A stretch of DNA of 64,000 nucleotides, from the NCBI RefSeq assembly GCF_005222485.1, contig NZ_CP029078.1, positions 5,297,501 through 5,361,500 of the forward strand. Reading direction: 5' to 3'. Shown here one piece after another: positions 11,294 to 20,336 of the stretch. A program made the translations under genes and the position numbers. Under the pieces are notes generated by a model, which had not been told where the DNA came from, ran no database searches, and worked only from the letters and a program-made list of their open reading frames with translations. Positions within the stretch are counted from its first letter, which is position 1. Each line of letters begins with the position of its first letter. The stretch comes from Streptomyces griseoviridis (GTDB taxonomy: Bacteria > Actinomycetota > Actinomycetes > Streptomycetales > Streptomycetaceae).

Positions 11294-11323
11294 CCGGGAG
11301 CCGCTCCGCTGAGCGGCTCCCGG
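11294..11323 (+). terminator. Perfect 13-bp hairpin between rpsQ and rplN (second)
   Basis: The arms 11294-11306 and 11311-11323 are perfectly complementary around a CGCT loop. No U-tract follows, and the rplN ribosome-binding site (AGGAG) starts 18 nt later. It may be a partial terminator separating the S10 and spc groups. Confidence 0.55.
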
Positions 11324-11351
11324 GGAACCGGCAGACACACAGGAGATAGAC

Positions 11352-11720
11352 GTGATCCAGCAGGAGTCGCGACTGCGCGTCGCCGACAACACTGGTGCGA
11401 AGGAAATCCTTTGCATCCGTGTACTCGGTGGCTCCGGTCGCCGCTACGCGGGCATCGGTGACGTCATCGTCGCCACCGTCAAGGACGCGATCCCCGGTGG
11501 CAACGTGAAGAAGGGTGACGTCATCAAGGCGGTCATCGTTCGCACCGTCAAGGAGCGTCGCCGTCCGGACGGCTCGTACATCCGCTTCGACGAGAACGCC
11601 GCCGTCATTCTGAAGAACGACGGCGACCCTCGCGGCACCCGCATCTTCGGCCCGGTCGGGCGTGAGCTGCGCGAGAAGAAGTTCATGAAGATCATCTCGC
11701 TGGCTCCGGAGGTGCTGTAA
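11352..11720 (+). CDS. rplN: 50S ribosomal protein L14
   Basis: L14 forms intersubunit bridges and binds the silencing factor RsfS. The 122-aa length is canonical: [18 protein letters not shown], then [20 protein letters not shown] and an [16 protein letters not shown] end. The GTG start has AGGAG 8 nt upstream. It is the first gene of the spc group; rplX follows after 2 nt. Confidence 0.98.
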   Translation: MIQQESRLRVADNTGAKEILCIRVLGGSGRRYAGIGDVIVATVKDAIPGGNVKKGDVIKAVIVRTVKERRRPDGSYIRFDENAAVILKNDGDPRGTRIFGPVGRELREKKFMKIISLAPEVL

Positions 11721-11722
11721 GC

Positions 11723-12046
11723 ATGAAGATCAAGAAGGGCGACCTGGTCCAGGTCATCACCGGTAAGGACAAGGGCAAGCAGGGCAAGGTCATCGCGGCC
11801 TTCCCCCGCGAGGACCGCGTCCTGGTCGAGGGTGTCAACCGGGTCAAGAAGCACACCAAGGCCGGTCCGACCGCTCGCGGTTCGCAGGCCGGCGGCATCG
11901 TCACCACCGAGGCGCCGATCCACGTCTCCAACGTCCAGCTGGTCGTGGAGAAGGACGGCAACAAGGTTGTCACGCGTGTCGGTTACCGCTTCGACGACGA
12001 GGGCAACAAGATCCGCGTTGCCAAGCGGACGGGTGAGGACATCTGA
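11723..12046 (+). CDS. rplX: 50S ribosomal protein L24
   Basis: L24 is an assembly-initiator protein with a KOW motif. The 107-aa sequence starts [21 protein letters not shown] (the KOW segment) and contains [11 protein letters not shown]. Its stop overlaps the rplE ATG. Confidence 0.98.
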   Translation: MKIKKGDLVQVITGKDKGKQGKVIAAFPREDRVLVEGVNRVKKHTKAGPTARGSQAGGIVTTEAPIHVSNVQLVVEKDGNKVVTRVGYRFDDEGNKIRVAKRTGEDI

Positions 12047-12603
12047 TGGCTACCACCACCACTCCGCGTCTCAAGACGAAGTACCGCGAGGAGATCGCGG
12101 GCAAGCTGCGTGACGAGTTCAAGTACGAGAACGTCATGCAGATCCCCGGCCTCGTCAAGATCGTGGTCAACATGGGTGTCGGCGACGCCGCCCGTGACTC
12201 GAAGCTGATCGAGGGCGCGATCCGCGACCTGACCACCATCACGGGTCAGAAGCCGGCCGTCACCAAGGCCCGTAAGTCCATCGCGCAGTTCAAGCTGCGT
12301 GAGGGCCAGCCGATCGGTGCCCACGTCACGCTCCGTGGCGACCGCATGTGGGAGTTCCTGGACCGCACCCTGTCGCTGGCGCTCCCGCGCATCCGCGACT
12401 TCCGCGGCCTGTCCCCCAAGCAGTTCGACGGCCGTGGCAACTACACCTTCGGTCTCACGGAGCAGGTCATGTTCCACGAGATCGACCAGGACAAGATCGA
12501 CCGCGTCCGGGGTATGGACATCACCGTGGTCACCACGGCGACCAACGACGCTGAGGGCCGCGCGCTCCTTCGTCACCTCGGCTTCCCGTTCAAGGAGGCG
12601 TGA
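12046..12603 (+). CDS. rplE: 50S ribosomal protein L5
   Basis: L5 binds 5S rRNA and contacts S13 and P-site tRNA. The 185-aa length is normal, with [35 protein letters not shown], the DFRGL segment and a [17 protein letters not shown] end. It is coupled to rplX. The C-terminal coding bases supply the AAGGAGG ribosome-binding site of the following S14 gene. Confidence 0.98.
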   Translation: MATTTTPRLKTKYREEIAGKLRDEFKYENVMQIPGLVKIVVNMGVGDAARDSKLIEGAIRDLTTITGQKPAVTKARKSIAQFKLREGQPIGAHVTLRGDRMWEFLDRTLSLALPRIRDFRGLSPKQFDGRGNYTFGLTEQVMFHEIDQDKIDRVRGMDITVVTTATNDAEGRALLRHLGFPFKEA

Positions 12604-12608
12604 GCGAG

Positions 12609-12794
12609 ATGGCGAAGAAGGCTCTGATCGCTAAGGCTGCTCGCAAGCCCAAGTTCGGGGTGCGGGGCTACACGCGCTGCCAGCGCTGCGGCCGTCCGCA
12701 CTCCGTGTACCGCAAGTTCGGCCTCTGCCGCGTGTGCCTTCGTGAGATGGCTCACCGTGGCGAGCTGCCGGGCGTGACCAAGAGCTCCTGGTAG
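12609..12794 (+). CDS. rpsZ: 30S ribosomal protein S14, zinc-binding type Z
   Basis: S14 is a 30S head protein. The 61-aa length and the CQRC...CRVC cysteine pairs identify the C+ (zinc-binding, type Z) form. The ATG at 12609 is 10 nt after AAGGAGG; an upstream in-frame GTG at 12600 is too close to that site. Many actinomycetes carry a second, zinc-free S14 elsewhere; that is family knowledge and not visible here. Confidence 0.96.
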   Translation: MAKKALIAKAARKPKFGVRGYTRCQRCGRPHSVYRKFGLCRVCLREMAHRGELPGVTKSSW

Positions 12795-12840
12795 TCCCGG
12801 TAATCCGGAACTAGCAGGGCTCTCGGTAAGCATCTGGGTG

Positions 12841-12891
12841 GACAGGGGCCCATCCCCGCATGCATTAGGCTTGCGGGGTTGGGCGCCTGTC
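12841..12891 (+). promoter_or_regulatory. Long imperfect hairpin between rpsZ and rpsH
   Basis: Arms 12841-12860 and 12872-12891 pair at 18 of 20 positions, with an 11-nt loop TGCATTAGGCT. It lies in the 212-nt gap between two genes that are usually tightly packed, about 115 nt before rpsH. It has no U-tract. It could be a processing site, attenuator or ribosomal-protein-binding site; the function is inferred only from position. Confidence 0.55.
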
Positions 12892-13006
12892 ACGCCCGTA
12901 CGACTTACTACGCCGTAGGTCCACCGCGCCGCACCCGTCCCGTCTCGGATCGGGGAGAGGGATGGCGCACCAGGAAACCCCGGCGAGAGAGGCCGAAGGC
13001 CAATTC

Positions 13007-13405
13007 ATGACCATGACTGATCCGATCGCAGACATGCTGACCCGTCTGCGGAACGCGAACTCGGCATACCACGACTCCGTGACGATGCCGGCGTCCAAGA
13101 TCAAGTCTCACATCGCGGAGATCCTCCAGCAGGAGGGCTTCATCACGGGCTGGAAGGTCGAGGACGCCGAGGTCGGCAAGAGCCTCGTCCTGGAGCTGAA
13201 GTTCGGCCCCAACCGTGAGCGCTCCATCGCGGGCATCAAGCGGATCTCCAAGCCCGGTCTCCGGGTGTACGCGAAGTCCACCAGCTTGCCGAAGGTGCTC
13301 GGCGGCCTGGGCGTGGCGATCATCTCCACGTCGCACGGGCTCCTCACTGACAAGCAGGCCGGCAAGAAGGGCGTGGGTGGGGAAGTCCTCGCCTACGTCT
13401 GGTAG
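13007..13405 (+). CDS. rpsH: 30S ribosomal protein S8
   Basis: S8 is a primary 16S-binding protein; in E. coli it represses the spc operon. From this ATG it has 132 aa ([18 protein letters not shown] to GEVLAYVW), the usual Streptomyces length. An in-frame ATG at 12962 would add 15 residues with no counterpart in the family. GAAGG lies 7 nt before 13007. The upstream gap contains a long hairpin. Confidence 0.95.
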   Translation: MTMTDPIADMLTRLRNANSAYHDSVTMPASKIKSHIAEILQQEGFITGWKVEDAEVGKSLVLELKFGPNRERSIAGIKRISKPGLRVYAKSTSLPKVLGGLGVAIISTSHGLLTDKQAGKKGVGGEVLAYVW

Positions 13406-13429
13406 CGGAAGGGAACGGAGGAAACAGCT

Positions 13430-13969
13430 ATGTCGCGTATTGGCAAGCTCCCCATCACGGTTCCCGCCGGCGTGGACGTCACCATCGACGGCCGTACGGT
13501 CGCGGTCAAGGGCCCCAAGGGCTCTCTGACCCACACCGTTGCCGCGCCGATCGACATCGCCAAGGGTGAGGACGGCGTTCTCAACGTCACCCGCCCCAAC
13601 GACGAGCGTCAGAACAAGGCCCTGCACGGCCTGTCCCGCACGCTGGTGGCGAACATGATCACCGGCGTGACCCAGGGTTACGTGAAGAAGCTCGAAATCA
13701 GCGGTGTCGGTTACCGCGTGACGGCCAAGGGTTCGAACCTCGAGTTCGCTCTCGGCTACAGCCACCCGATCACCGTCGAGGCGCCCGAGGGAATCACCTT
13801 CAAGGTGGAGACCCCGACCCGCTTCCAGGTCGAGGGCATCGACAAGCAGAAGGTCGGCGAGGTTGCGGCCAACATCCGCAAGCTGCGCAAGCCCGACCCG
13901 TACAAGGCCAAGGGTGTCAAGTACGAGGGCGAAGTCATCCGCCGCAAGGTCGGAAAGGCGGGTAAGTAA
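13430..13969 (+). CDS. rplF: 50S ribosomal protein L6
   Basis: L6 lies near the GTPase-associated centre. The 179-aa length is normal: [16 protein letters not shown] start, internal [14 protein letters not shown], and the conserved end motif [13 protein letters not shown]. rplR begins 3 nt after the stop. Confidence 0.98.
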   Translation: MSRIGKLPITVPAGVDVTIDGRTVAVKGPKGSLTHTVAAPIDIAKGEDGVLNVTRPNDERQNKALHGLSRTLVANMITGVTQGYVKKLEISGVGYRVTAKGSNLEFALGYSHPITVEAPEGITFKVETPTRFQVEGIDKQKVGEVAANIRKLRKPDPYKAKGVKYEGEVIRRKVGKAGK

Positions 13970-13972
13970 GCC

Positions 13973-14356
13973 ATGGCATACGGGCAGAAGATCCTGAAGG
14001 GCGACGCCTACAAGCGCGCCGCGATCAAGCGCCGTCACATCCGGATCCGCAAGCGGATCTCCGGTTCGGCGGAGCGCCCCCGTCTGGTCGTGACCCGCTC
14101 CAACCGCCACATCGTGGCCCAGGTGATCGACGACATCAAGGGTCACACCCTTGCGTCGGCGTCCACCCTGGACACCTCGATCCGCGGTGGCGAGGGCGAC
14201 AAGTCGGCGCAGGCCAAGCAGGTCGGCGCCCTGGTCGCCGAGCGCGCCAAGGCCGCCGGCGTCGAGACTGTCGTATTCGACCGTGGTGGCAACCAGTACG
14301 CCGGGCGCATTGCCGCCCTGGCGGACGCCGCCCGCGAAGCCGGGCTCAATTTCTGA
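13973..14356 (+). CDS. rplR: 50S ribosomal protein L18
   Basis: L18 delivers 5S rRNA to the 50S subunit. The 127-aa sequence has [28 protein letters not shown], and the [26 protein letters not shown] family end, all in expected order. It is part of the spc group, followed by rpsE. Confidence 0.98.
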   Translation: MAYGQKILKGDAYKRAAIKRRHIRIRKRISGSAERPRLVVTRSNRHIVAQVIDDIKGHTLASASTLDTSIRGGEGDKSAQAKQVGALVAERAKAAGVETVVFDRGGNQYAGRIAALADAAREAGLNF

Positions 14357-14395
14357 GCCTGCCGTAGCTAGCGGAAAAAGAGAGAGGTAATTCCA

Positions 14396-15001
14396 ATGGC
14401 TGGACCCCAGCGCCGCGGTGGCGGTGCCGGTGGCGGCGAGCGGCGGGACCGGAAGGGCCGTGACGGCGGCGCTGCTGCCGCCGAGAAGACCGCGTACGTT
14501 GAGCGCGTTGTCGCGATCAACCGCGTCGCCAAGGTTGTGAAGGGTGGTCGTCGCTTCAGCTTCACCGCGCTGGTCGTGGTGGGCGATGGTGACGGCACCG
14601 TCGGTGTCGGATACGGCAAGGCCAAGGAGGTGCCGGCCGCCATCGCCAAGGGTGTTGAGGAGGCCAAGAAGCACTTCTTCAAGGTCCCCCGCATCCAGGG
14701 CACCATCCCGCACCCCATCCAGGGTGAGAAGGCTGCCGGCGTCGTCCTGCTCAAGCCCGCGTCCCCCGGTACCGGCGTCATCGCCGGTGGCCCGGTGCGT
14801 GCGGTGCTCGAGTGCGCCGGTATCCACGACATCCTGTCGAAGTCGCTCGGCTCCGACAACGCGATCAACATCGTGCACGCGACCGTGGCGGCCCTCAAGG
14901 GCCTGCAGCGTCCCGAGGAGGTCGCGGCCCGCCGCGGTCTGCCCCTCGAGGACGTCGCCCCCGCGGCTCTCCTTCGTGCACGTGCCGGGGCGGGTGCGTA
15001 A
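14396..15001 (+). CDS. rpsE: 30S ribosomal protein S5
   Basis: S5 is at the mRNA entry tunnel and affects decoding fidelity. The double-stranded RNA-binding-like N-domain begins near residue 32 ([20 protein letters not shown]), after a Gly/Arg-rich N-terminal extension typical of actinobacteria. The segment [13 protein letters not shown] marks the C-domain. The protein has 201 aa. Its TAA shares a base with the rpmD ATG. Confidence 0.98.
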   Translation: MAGPQRRGGGAGGGERRDRKGRDGGAAAAEKTAYVERVVAINRVAKVVKGGRRFSFTALVVVGDGDGTVGVGYGKAKEVPAAIAKGVEEAKKHFFKVPRIQGTIPHPIQGEKAAGVVLLKPASPGTGVIAGGPVRAVLECAGIHDILSKSLGSDNAINIVHATVAALKGLQRPEEVAARRGLPLEDVAPAALLRARAGAGA

Positions 15002-15183
15002 TGGCTCGCCTCAAGGTCACGCAGACGAAGTCGTACATCGGTAGCAAGCAGAACCACCGTGACACCCTGCGGTCGCTTGGTCTCAAGGGGATCAACACCG
15101 TGGTCGTCAAGGAGGACCGCCCCGAGTTCCGCGGAATGGTGCACACCGTCCGCCACCTCGTGACGGTCGAGGAGGTCGACTGA
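15001..15183 (+). CDS. rpmD: 50S ribosomal protein L30
   Basis: A 60-aa L30: [14 protein letters not shown], the [15 protein letters not shown] core, and a [11 protein letters not shown] end. The ATG overlaps the rpsE stop codon, and rplO begins 2 nt after its TGA. Confidence 0.97.
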   Translation: MARLKVTQTKSYIGSKQNHRDTLRSLGLKGINTVVVKEDRPEFRGMVHTVRHLVTVEEVD

Positions 15184-15185
15184 TC

Positions 15186-15641
15186 ATGGCGGAGAACAAC
15201 CCGCTCAAGATCCACAACCTCCGTCCCGCCCCGGGCGCCAAGACCGCGAAGACCCGTGTCGGTCGTGGTGAGGCGTCGAAGGGTAAGACGGCCGGTCGTG
15301 GTACCAAGGGCACGAAGGCCCGTTACCAGGTTCCGGAGCGCTTCGAGGGTGGCCAGATGCCCCTCCACATGCGTCTCCCGAAGCTGAAGGGCTTCAAGAA
15401 CCCGTTCAAGACCGAGTTCCAGGTTGTCAACCTCGACAAGCTGGCCTCGCTCTACCCCGAGGGTGGCGAGGTCACCGTCGAGGGTCTGGTGGCCCGGGGC
15501 GCCGTTCGCAAGAACAGCCTCGTCAAGGTCCTCGGACAGGGCGAGATCTCCGTGGCGCTGCAGGTGACGGTTGACGCCGTCTCCGGCTCCGCCAAGGAGA
15601 AGATCACCGCCGCGGGCGGTACTGTCACCGAGCTCGTCTGA
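15186..15641 (+). CDS. rplO: 50S ribosomal protein L15
   Basis: L15 is a late 50S assembly protein with a basic N-terminal extension that threads into 23S rRNA. The 151-aa length is normal: [13 protein letters not shown], the [18 protein letters not shown] segment and the [13 protein letters not shown] motif. A perfect terminator follows, so the ribosomal transcript probably ends here and secY is transcribed separately. Confidence 0.98.
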   Translation: MAENNPLKIHNLRPAPGAKTAKTRVGRGEASKGKTAGRGTKGTKARYQVPERFEGGQMPLHMRLPKLKGFKNPFKTEFQVVNLDKLASLYPEGGEVTVEGLVARGAVRKNSLVKVLGQGEISVALQVTVDAVSGSAKEKITAAGGTVTELV

Positions 15642-15664
15642 GCACGATGACGTGAGCGATCCCG

Positions 15665-15697
15665 ACCGGGGATACCCCATAACGGGGTATCCCCGGT
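15665..15697 (+). terminator. Terminator-like hairpin after rplO
   Basis: A perfect 14-bp stem (15665-15678 with 15684-15697) with a 5-nt ATAAC loop, followed by TGGTCGTT. It separates the spc ribosomal genes from secY. Confidence 0.75.
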
Positions 15698-15815
15698 TGG
15701 TCGTTCCACGGGGGCGGCCTCGCCGGTAAGGTGGCCTGCGCTGTTCTTTTCCTTATTCGTCGAACCTCAAGACCGTCACCCTTGACGCAGTTGCGCGGGG
15801 GTCGCAGGAGGCACC

Positions 15816-17129
15816 GTGCTCACCGCGTTCGCCCGGGCGTTCAGGACGCCCGACCTGCGCAAGAAACTCCTCTTCACGCTCGGCATCATCGTGGTGTACC
15901 GGGTCGGTACCCACGTCCCGATCCCCGGCGTCAACTACACGGCCGTCCAACAGTGTGTGGACGAGGCGTCCGGCAACCAGGGCCTCTTCGGTCTCGTCAA
16001 CATGTTCAGCGGCGGCGCGCTGCTCCAGATCACGATCTTCGCGCTGGGCATCATGCCGTACATCACGGCGAGCATCATTCTCCAGCTGCTGACCGTGGTG
16101 ATCCCGCGCCTCGAAGCCCTCAAGAAGGAGGGACAGGCCGGCACGGCGAAGATCACGCAGTACACGCGTTATCTGACCGTGGCGCTCGCCATCCTCCAGG
16201 GCACCGGCCTGGTGGCCACCGCCCGCAGCGGCGCGCTGTTCTCCGGCTGCACGGTCGCGTCGGGCATCGTCCCGGACCAGGCGATCTTCACCACCATCAC
16301 CATGGTCATCTGCATGACCGCCGGTACGGCCGTCGTCATGTGGCTGGGCGAGCTGATCACCGACCGCGGTATCGGCAACGGCATGTCGATCCTCATGTTC
16401 ATCTCGATCGCCGCGACCTTCCCGTCCGCGCTGTGGGCCATCAAGAAGCAGGGCAACCTGGCCGACGGCTGGATCGAGTTCGGGACCGTGATCCTCGTCG
16501 GTCTTGTCATGGTCGGCCTGGTGGTCTTCGTCGAGCAGGCCCAGCGCCGCATTCCGGTCCAGTACGCGAAGCGCATGATCGGACGCCGTTCCTACGGCGG
16601 TACCTCGACGTACATCCCCCTGAAGGTCAACCAGGCGGGTGTCATCCCGGTCATCTTCGCGTCGTCGCTGCTCTACATCCCGGCGCTGGTCGCGCAGTTC
16701 TCCAGCGGCAACTCCGGCTGGAAGACCTGGGTCGAGCAGAACCTGACCAAGGGTGACCATCCGATCTACCTGGTCAGCTACTTCCTGCTGATCGTTTTCT
16801 TCGCGTTCTTCTACGTTGCGATCTCCTTCAACCCCGAAGAAGTCGCCGACAACATGAAGAAGTATGGTGGCTTCATCCCGGGCATCCGGGCTGGCCGACC
16901 GACCGCTGAGTACCTGTCGTACGTGCTCAACCGGATCACCTGGCCGGGTTCGCTGTACTTGGGGCTGATCGCTCTTGTGCCAACGATGGCGTTGGTCGGG
17001 TTCGGGGCAACCGGTAACTTCCCGTTCGGCGGGACCAGCATCCTCATCATCGTGGGTGTCGGTCTCGAGACGGTGAAGCAGATCGAGAGCCAGCTTCAGC
17101 AGCGCAATTACGAAGGGTTCCTCCGCTGA
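15816..17129 (+). CDS. secY: Preprotein translocase subunit SecY
   Basis: SecY is the channel subunit of the SecYEG translocon in the cytoplasmic membrane. The 437-aa length is normal with ten predicted membrane segments. Family motifs include [17 protein letters not shown] at the start, [11 protein letters not shown] in TM2, [20 protein letters not shown] in the C-terminal cytosolic loop and a REYEGF-like end (RNYEGFLR). The GTG is preceded by GCAGGAGG. The stop overlaps the adk start, so the two are translationally coupled. Confidence 0.98.
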   Translation: MLTAFARAFRTPDLRKKLLFTLGIIVVYRVGTHVPIPGVNYTAVQQCVDEASGNQGLFGLVNMFSGGALLQITIFALGIMPYITASIILQLLTVVIPRLEALKKEGQAGTAKITQYTRYLTVALAILQGTGLVATARSGALFSGCTVASGIVPDQAIFTTITMVICMTAGTAVVMWLGELITDRGIGNGMSILMFISIAATFPSALWAIKKQGNLADGWIEFGTVILVGLVMVGLVVFVEQAQRRIPVQYAKRMIGRRSYGGTSTYIPLKVNQAGVIPVIFASSLLYIPALVAQFSSGNSGWKTWVEQNLTKGDHPIYLVSYFLLIVFFAFFYVAISFNPEEVADNMKKYGGFIPGIRAGRPTAEYLSYVLNRITWPGSLYLGLIALVPTMALVGFGATGNFPFGGTSILIIVGVGLETVKQIESQLQQRNYEGFLR

Positions 17130-17791
17130 TGCGAATCGTTCTCGTCGGGCCGCCGGGTGCGGGAAAGGGCACGCAGGCCACGCGTCTCGCCGCGACGCTG
17201 CGTGTGCCGCACATCTCCACGGGCGACCTGTTCCGCGCCAACATCAGCCAGCAGACGGAGCTCGGGAAACTCGCGAAGTCCTACATGGACGCCGGCAACC
17301 TCGTACCCGACGAGGTCACCATCGCGATGGCGAAGGACCGCATGGAGCAGCCGGACGCCGAGAACGGCTTCCTGCTCGACGGTTTCCCGCGCAACGTCTC
17401 GCAGGCCGAGGCGCTCGACGAGCTGCTGAAGACCGAGGGCATCAAGCTGGAAGCGGTGCTCGACCTCGAGGTTCCCGAGGAGGAGGTCGTGAAGCGGATC
17501 GCCGGTCGGCGCATCTGCCGTAACGACTCCGCACACGTTTTCCACGTCACGTACAGCAAGCCGAAGCAGGAGGGCGTCTGCGACGTCTGCGGCGGCGAGC
17601 TGTACCAGCGCGACGACGACTCCGAGGAGACCGTCCGCAAGCGGCTCGAGGTCTACCACTCGCAGACCGAGCCGATCATCGACTACTACAAGGCGCAGGG
17701 GCTGGTCGTCACGATCTCCTCGCTGGGCCCGGTGGACGAGGTCACGCGGCGGGCCCTCGAGGCCCTCAAGCGCGAGGACGCCGGCAAGTAG
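17129..17791 (+). CDS. adk: Adenylate kinase
   Basis: Adenylate kinase interconverts ATP and AMP with two ADP. The P-loop [12 protein letters not shown] is at residues 6-17; HISTGDLFR (NMP-binding) and LLDGFPRN follow. The LID domain at about 125-165 includes [10 protein letters not shown] and CDVCGGEL, so it carries several Cys/His residues that may bind a metal. The 220-aa length is normal. The secY-adk-map order is the standard one. Confidence 0.98.
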   Translation: MRIVLVGPPGAGKGTQATRLAATLRVPHISTGDLFRANISQQTELGKLAKSYMDAGNLVPDEVTIAMAKDRMEQPDAENGFLLDGFPRNVSQAEALDELLKTEGIKLEAVLDLEVPEEEVVKRIAGRRICRNDSAHVFHVTYSKPKQEGVCDVCGGELYQRDDDSEETVRKRLEVYHSQTEPIIDYYKAQGLVVTISSLGPVDEVTRRALEALKREDAGK

Positions 17792-17808
17792 CCGTCGAGC
17801 TTCGAACC

Positions 17809-17838
17809 GGCCGTGACGCCCCGCGGGGCGTCACGGCC
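17809..17838 (+). terminator. Palindromic hairpin after adk
   Basis: A continuous 30-bp inverted repeat (GGCCGTGACGCCCCG and its complement) 18 nt after the adk stop. There is no T-run. It is probably a terminator or processing hairpin between adk and map. Confidence 0.6.
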
Positions 17839-17891
17839 GTAGTGTTGTGTACATACCGGTTGTCGTGAGTGACGGAGAGCGCAGGCCCCCC

Positions 17892-18728
17892 ATGGTGCAG
17901 ATCAAGACCCCCGAGCAGATCGCCAAGATGCGGGCGGCGGGGCTGGTCGTCGCCGCGATCCACGCCGCGACCCGTGAGGCGGCCGTACCCGGTGCCACCA
18001 CGAAGGACCTGGACCAGGTGGCCCGCAAGGTCCTCGCCGACCACGGGGCGAAGCCCAACTTCCTCGGCTACGGCGGGTTCCCGGCGACCATCTGCACCTC
18101 GGTGAACGAGGTCGTGGTGCACGGCATCCCGTCCGACGAGGTCGTCCTCAAGGACGGCGACATCATCTCCATCGACTGCGGCGCGATCATCGAGGGCTGG
18201 CACGGCGACGCCGCGATCACCGCCTTCGTGGGCTCGGGGCACGCTCCCGAGCTGCTGGAGCTGTCCCGGGTGACCGAGGAGTCGATGTGGGCCGGCATCG
18301 CGGCCATGAAGCAGGGCAACCGGCTGGTCGACGTCTCCCGGGCGATCGAGACGTACATCCGCCGCCAGCCGAAGCCGGGCGGCGGCAAGTACGGGATCAT
18401 CGAGGACTACGGCGGCCACGGCATCGGCACCGAGATGCACATGGACCCGCATCTGCTGAACTACGTCGACCGCCGCCGCGGCAAGGGCCCCAAGCTGGTC
18501 CCCGGCTTCTGCCTGGCCATCGAACCGATGGTCTCCCTCGGCACCCCGCGCACCGAGGTCCTCTCGGACGACTGGACGGTCATCACGACGGACGGCACCT
18601 GGTCCTCGCACTGGGAGCACTCGGTGGCGCTGACGGAGGCGGGGCCGCTGGTGCTGACGTCGCCGGACGGCGGCCGGGCGAAGCTGGCGGAACTGGGCGT
18701 GGAGGCGGCGCCTGATCCGCTGGGCTGA
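17892..18728 (+). CDS. map: Type I methionyl aminopeptidase
   Basis: It removes N-terminal methionine from new proteins. From MVQIKTPEQIAKMR the protein has 278 aa. The five metal ligands of the pita-bread fold can be placed: D in IIEGWHGDAA preceded by SIDCGA, HG in YGGHGIGTEMHM, E in LAIEPM, and E in HWEHSVALTE. An in-frame GTG at 17847 would add 15 non-conserved residues. GGAGAG lies about 11 nt before 17892. The final 160 bp, including the stop, is repeated downstream at 18884-19043. Confidence 0.96.
   Translation: MVQIKTPEQIAKMRAAGLVVAAIHAATREAAVPGATTKDLDQVARKVLADHGAKPNFLGYGGFPATICTSVNEVVVHGIPSDEVVLKDGDIISIDCGAIIEGWHGDAAITAFVGSGHAPELLELSRVTEESMWAGIAAMKQGNRLVDVSRAIETYIRRQPKPGGGKYGIIEDYGGHGIGTEMHMDPHLLNYVDRRRGKGPKLVPGFCLAIEPMVSLGTPRTEVLSDDWTVITTDGTWSSHWEHSVALTEAGPLVLTSPDGGRAKLAELGVEAAPDPLG
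18569..18728 (+). repeat. Direct repeat copy 1: 3' end of map
   Basis: This 160-bp segment recurs at 18884-19043 with 4 mismatches by eye (offset exactly 315 bp). This copy is the functional end of map. Confidence 0.95.
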
Positions 18729-18883
18729 GGGTGGGGTCGGGCGAGTGCCGGTGGAGACGTCGGTGGCGTCGGGGCGGTGACTGCAAGCGGTCACGGTCGT
18801 CGCCGGTCGGAGGCCGGCGCAGCCTCGCGAAGCTTGTGAGGCGCCCTGGCGCCGATCCCGCGAGCGGGGCGTCGAGGAGCGGT

Positions 18884-19043
18884 CGACTGGACGGTCATCA
18901 CGACGGACGGCACCTGGTCCTCGCACTGGGAGCACTCGGTGGCGCTGACGGAGGCGGGGCCGCTGGTGCTGACGTCTCCGGACGGCGGCGGGGCGAAGCT
19001 GGCGGAACTGGGCGTGGAGGCGGCGCCTGATCCGCTGGCGTGA
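18884..19043 (+). pseudogene. Duplicated 3' fragment of map
   Basis: This is a 160-bp copy of the last 53 codons of map. By eye it differs at four positions: G to T at 18977, C to G at 18990, and a swapped CG for GC just before the stop. It keeps the same orientation and reading frame and ends in TGA (19041-19043). No start codon or ribosome-binding site precedes it, and the frame is closed by a TGA at 18837-18839, so it is not translated as a map isoform. Identity this high suggests a recent event. An attachment-site duplication left by an integrative element, or a local duplication, would explain it. Confidence 0.85.
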
Positions 19044-19196
19044 GGGGCCTCGCTCGGTGGCCTGTGCGCGCCCGTGTGTCCCGGTGGTCGACGTCGCGGG
19101 CGCTCGTCCCTTTCGCGGCAGTGTGGTGCCCTGCGTGCGTAATGATCTACGCCTTGGGGCATCCTTTCCCGATTCGTCTTTCCGGGTGCGCTGACG

Positions 19197-19202
19197 TAGA
19201 CT
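19197..19202 (+). promoter_or_regulatory. -10 hexamer of the likely infA promoter
   Basis: TAGACT, a good Streptomyces -10, lies 95 nt before infA. The matching -35 is poor (TTCGTC at 19173-19178, 18-bp spacer). Confidence 0.45.
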
Positions 19203-19296
19203 GACTCGTCGGCTCTCGTGCACCCGCATGTCCGCATGCGCCCCTCGGGGAAAACGCAGGTGAGTCGATCAAGGTAGTCGATTCGAAGGGCGAAGC

Positions 19297-19518
19297 GTGG
19301 CCAAGAAGCAAGGTGCCATCGAGATCGAGGGCACTGTCGTCGAGTCTCTTCCGAACGCCATGTTCAAGGTCGAGCTCCAGAACGGCCACCAGGTCCTGGC
19401 ACACATCAGCGGCAAGATGCGGATGCACTACATCCGTATCCTCCCTGACGACCGGGTCGTGGTGGAGTTGTCTCCGTACGACCTGACGCGTGGCCGGATC
19501 GTCTACCGCTACAAGTAG
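19297..19518 (+). CDS. infA: Translation initiation factor IF-1
   Basis: IF-1 occupies the 30S A site during initiation. The 73-aa OB-fold protein is complete: [20 protein letters not shown], then [19 protein letters not shown] and a [11 protein letters not shown] end. It begins the infA-rpmJ-rpsM-rpsK cluster, 59 nt before rpmJ. Confidence 0.98.
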   Translation: MAKKQGAIEIEGTVVESLPNAMFKVELQNGHQVLAHISGKMRMHYIRILPDDRVVVELSPYDLTRGRIVYRYK

Positions 19519-19577
19519 ATCTTGCCCGCATCCCGTTTCGGCGGGGTGGTGGCACTGACCCGGAGAACCTCAATCCC

Positions 19578-19691
19578 ATGAAGGTCAAGCCGAGCGTCAA
19601 GAAGATCTGCGACAAGTGCAGGGTGATCCGCCGTCACGGTCGGGTCATGGTCATCTGCGAGAACCCGCGCCACAAGCAGCGCCAGGGCTGA
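19578..19691 (+). CDS. rpmJ: 50S ribosomal protein L36, zinc-binding form
   Basis: A 37-aa protein beginning [15 protein letters not shown] and ending NPRHKQRQG. The CDKC pair plus a later Cys and His (ICENPRH) make the zinc ribbon of C+ L36. It lies between infA and rpsM in the conserved order. The start is ATG; upstream purines (GGAGAACC) provide the ribosome-binding site. Confidence 0.97.
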   Translation: MKVKPSVKKICDKCRVIRRHGRVMVICENPRHKQRQG

Positions 19692-19794
19692 CGCACGATC
19701 GACCTCACCCTCTGCATCGACATCGCAGAGATTCGCACGACGCGAGCTGAACATGTTCATACGCGGATCCCAGGCGCCCTGTCGCGCCTGACAC

Positions 19795-19814
19795 CCCCGG
19801 CTCGGAGGCCGGGG
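19795..19814 (+). other. Hairpin between rpmJ and rpsM
   Basis: A 7-bp stem CCCCGGC/GCCGGGG with a 6-nt loop, in the 198-nt gap upstream of rpsM. There is no U-tract; it is a possible leader element of the rpsM-rpsK pair. Confidence 0.4.
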
Positions 19815-19889
19815 ACCCAGTTCGTACCTGGTACGGCGGCTGGGAGCCGGTTCTGCGGAAGACCTCCGAAGATCACCAGGAGCCATTGA

Positions 19890-20270
19890 ATGGCACGCGT
19901 TTCCGGTGTTGACATCCCGCGCGAAAAGCGCGTGGAGGTCGCCCTGACCTATGTGTTCGGCATTGGCCGGACGCTCTCCCAGCTGACGCTGGCCGAGACC
20001 GGCATCGACCCGAACACCCGCGTTCGCGACCTCTCCGAGGAGCAGCTCGTCGCGATCCGCGAGTACGTCGACAACAACATCAAGACCGAGGGTGACCTCC
20101 GTCGCGAGATCCAGGCCGACATCCGCCGCAAGGTCGAGATCGGGTGCTACCAGGGTCTCCGTCACCGTCGTGGTCTGCCCGTCCGCGGTCAGCGCACCAG
20201 CACGAACGCCCGTACCCGCAAGGGCCCGCGTCGCGCCATCGCCGGCAAGAAGAAGCCGGGCAAGAAGTAG
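19890..20270 (+). CDS. rpsM: 30S ribosomal protein S13
   Basis: S13 is a 30S head protein that contacts L5 and P-site tRNA. The 126-aa length is normal, with [20 protein letters not shown], the [15 protein letters not shown] segment and a Lys-rich end. AGGAG lies upstream of the ATG. Confidence 0.98.
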   Translation: MARVSGVDIPREKRVEVALTYVFGIGRTLSQLTLAETGIDPNTRVRDLSEEQLVAIREYVDNNIKTEGDLRREIQADIRRKVEIGCYQGLRHRRGLPVRGQRTSTNARTRKGPRRAIAGKKKPGKK

Positions 20271-20336
20271 TCCGCAGCGGACACGCCGTCCAGCGGTCTT
20301 CGCTGTAGGACCGACCACCTCCCGTAGGAGATATAG

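Larger units (their letters stand above)
18729..19296 (+). other. Intergenic region with map-tail duplication and infA promoter
   Basis: These 568 bp contain no convincing intact gene. Bases 18729-18883 are a G+C-rich stretch with small palindromes (GGCGCC-CT-GGCGCC, CCCGC-GA-GCGGG). Then comes the duplicated map tail (18884-19043), then about 150 bp of unassigned sequence, then the infA promoter and leader. Confidence 0.8.

Noticed and set aside
18731..19030. 99-codon frame covering the map-tail duplication.
   Set aside because: It reads the duplicated map segment in the wrong frame and gives a low-complexity Gly/Arg product. The true map frame there has no start and is preceded by an in-frame stop.
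19748..19757. GAACATGTTC palindrome before rpsM as a LexA box.
   Set aside because: Actinobacterial SOS boxes have GAAC and GTTC four bases apart; here the gap is two. It is a chance palindrome.
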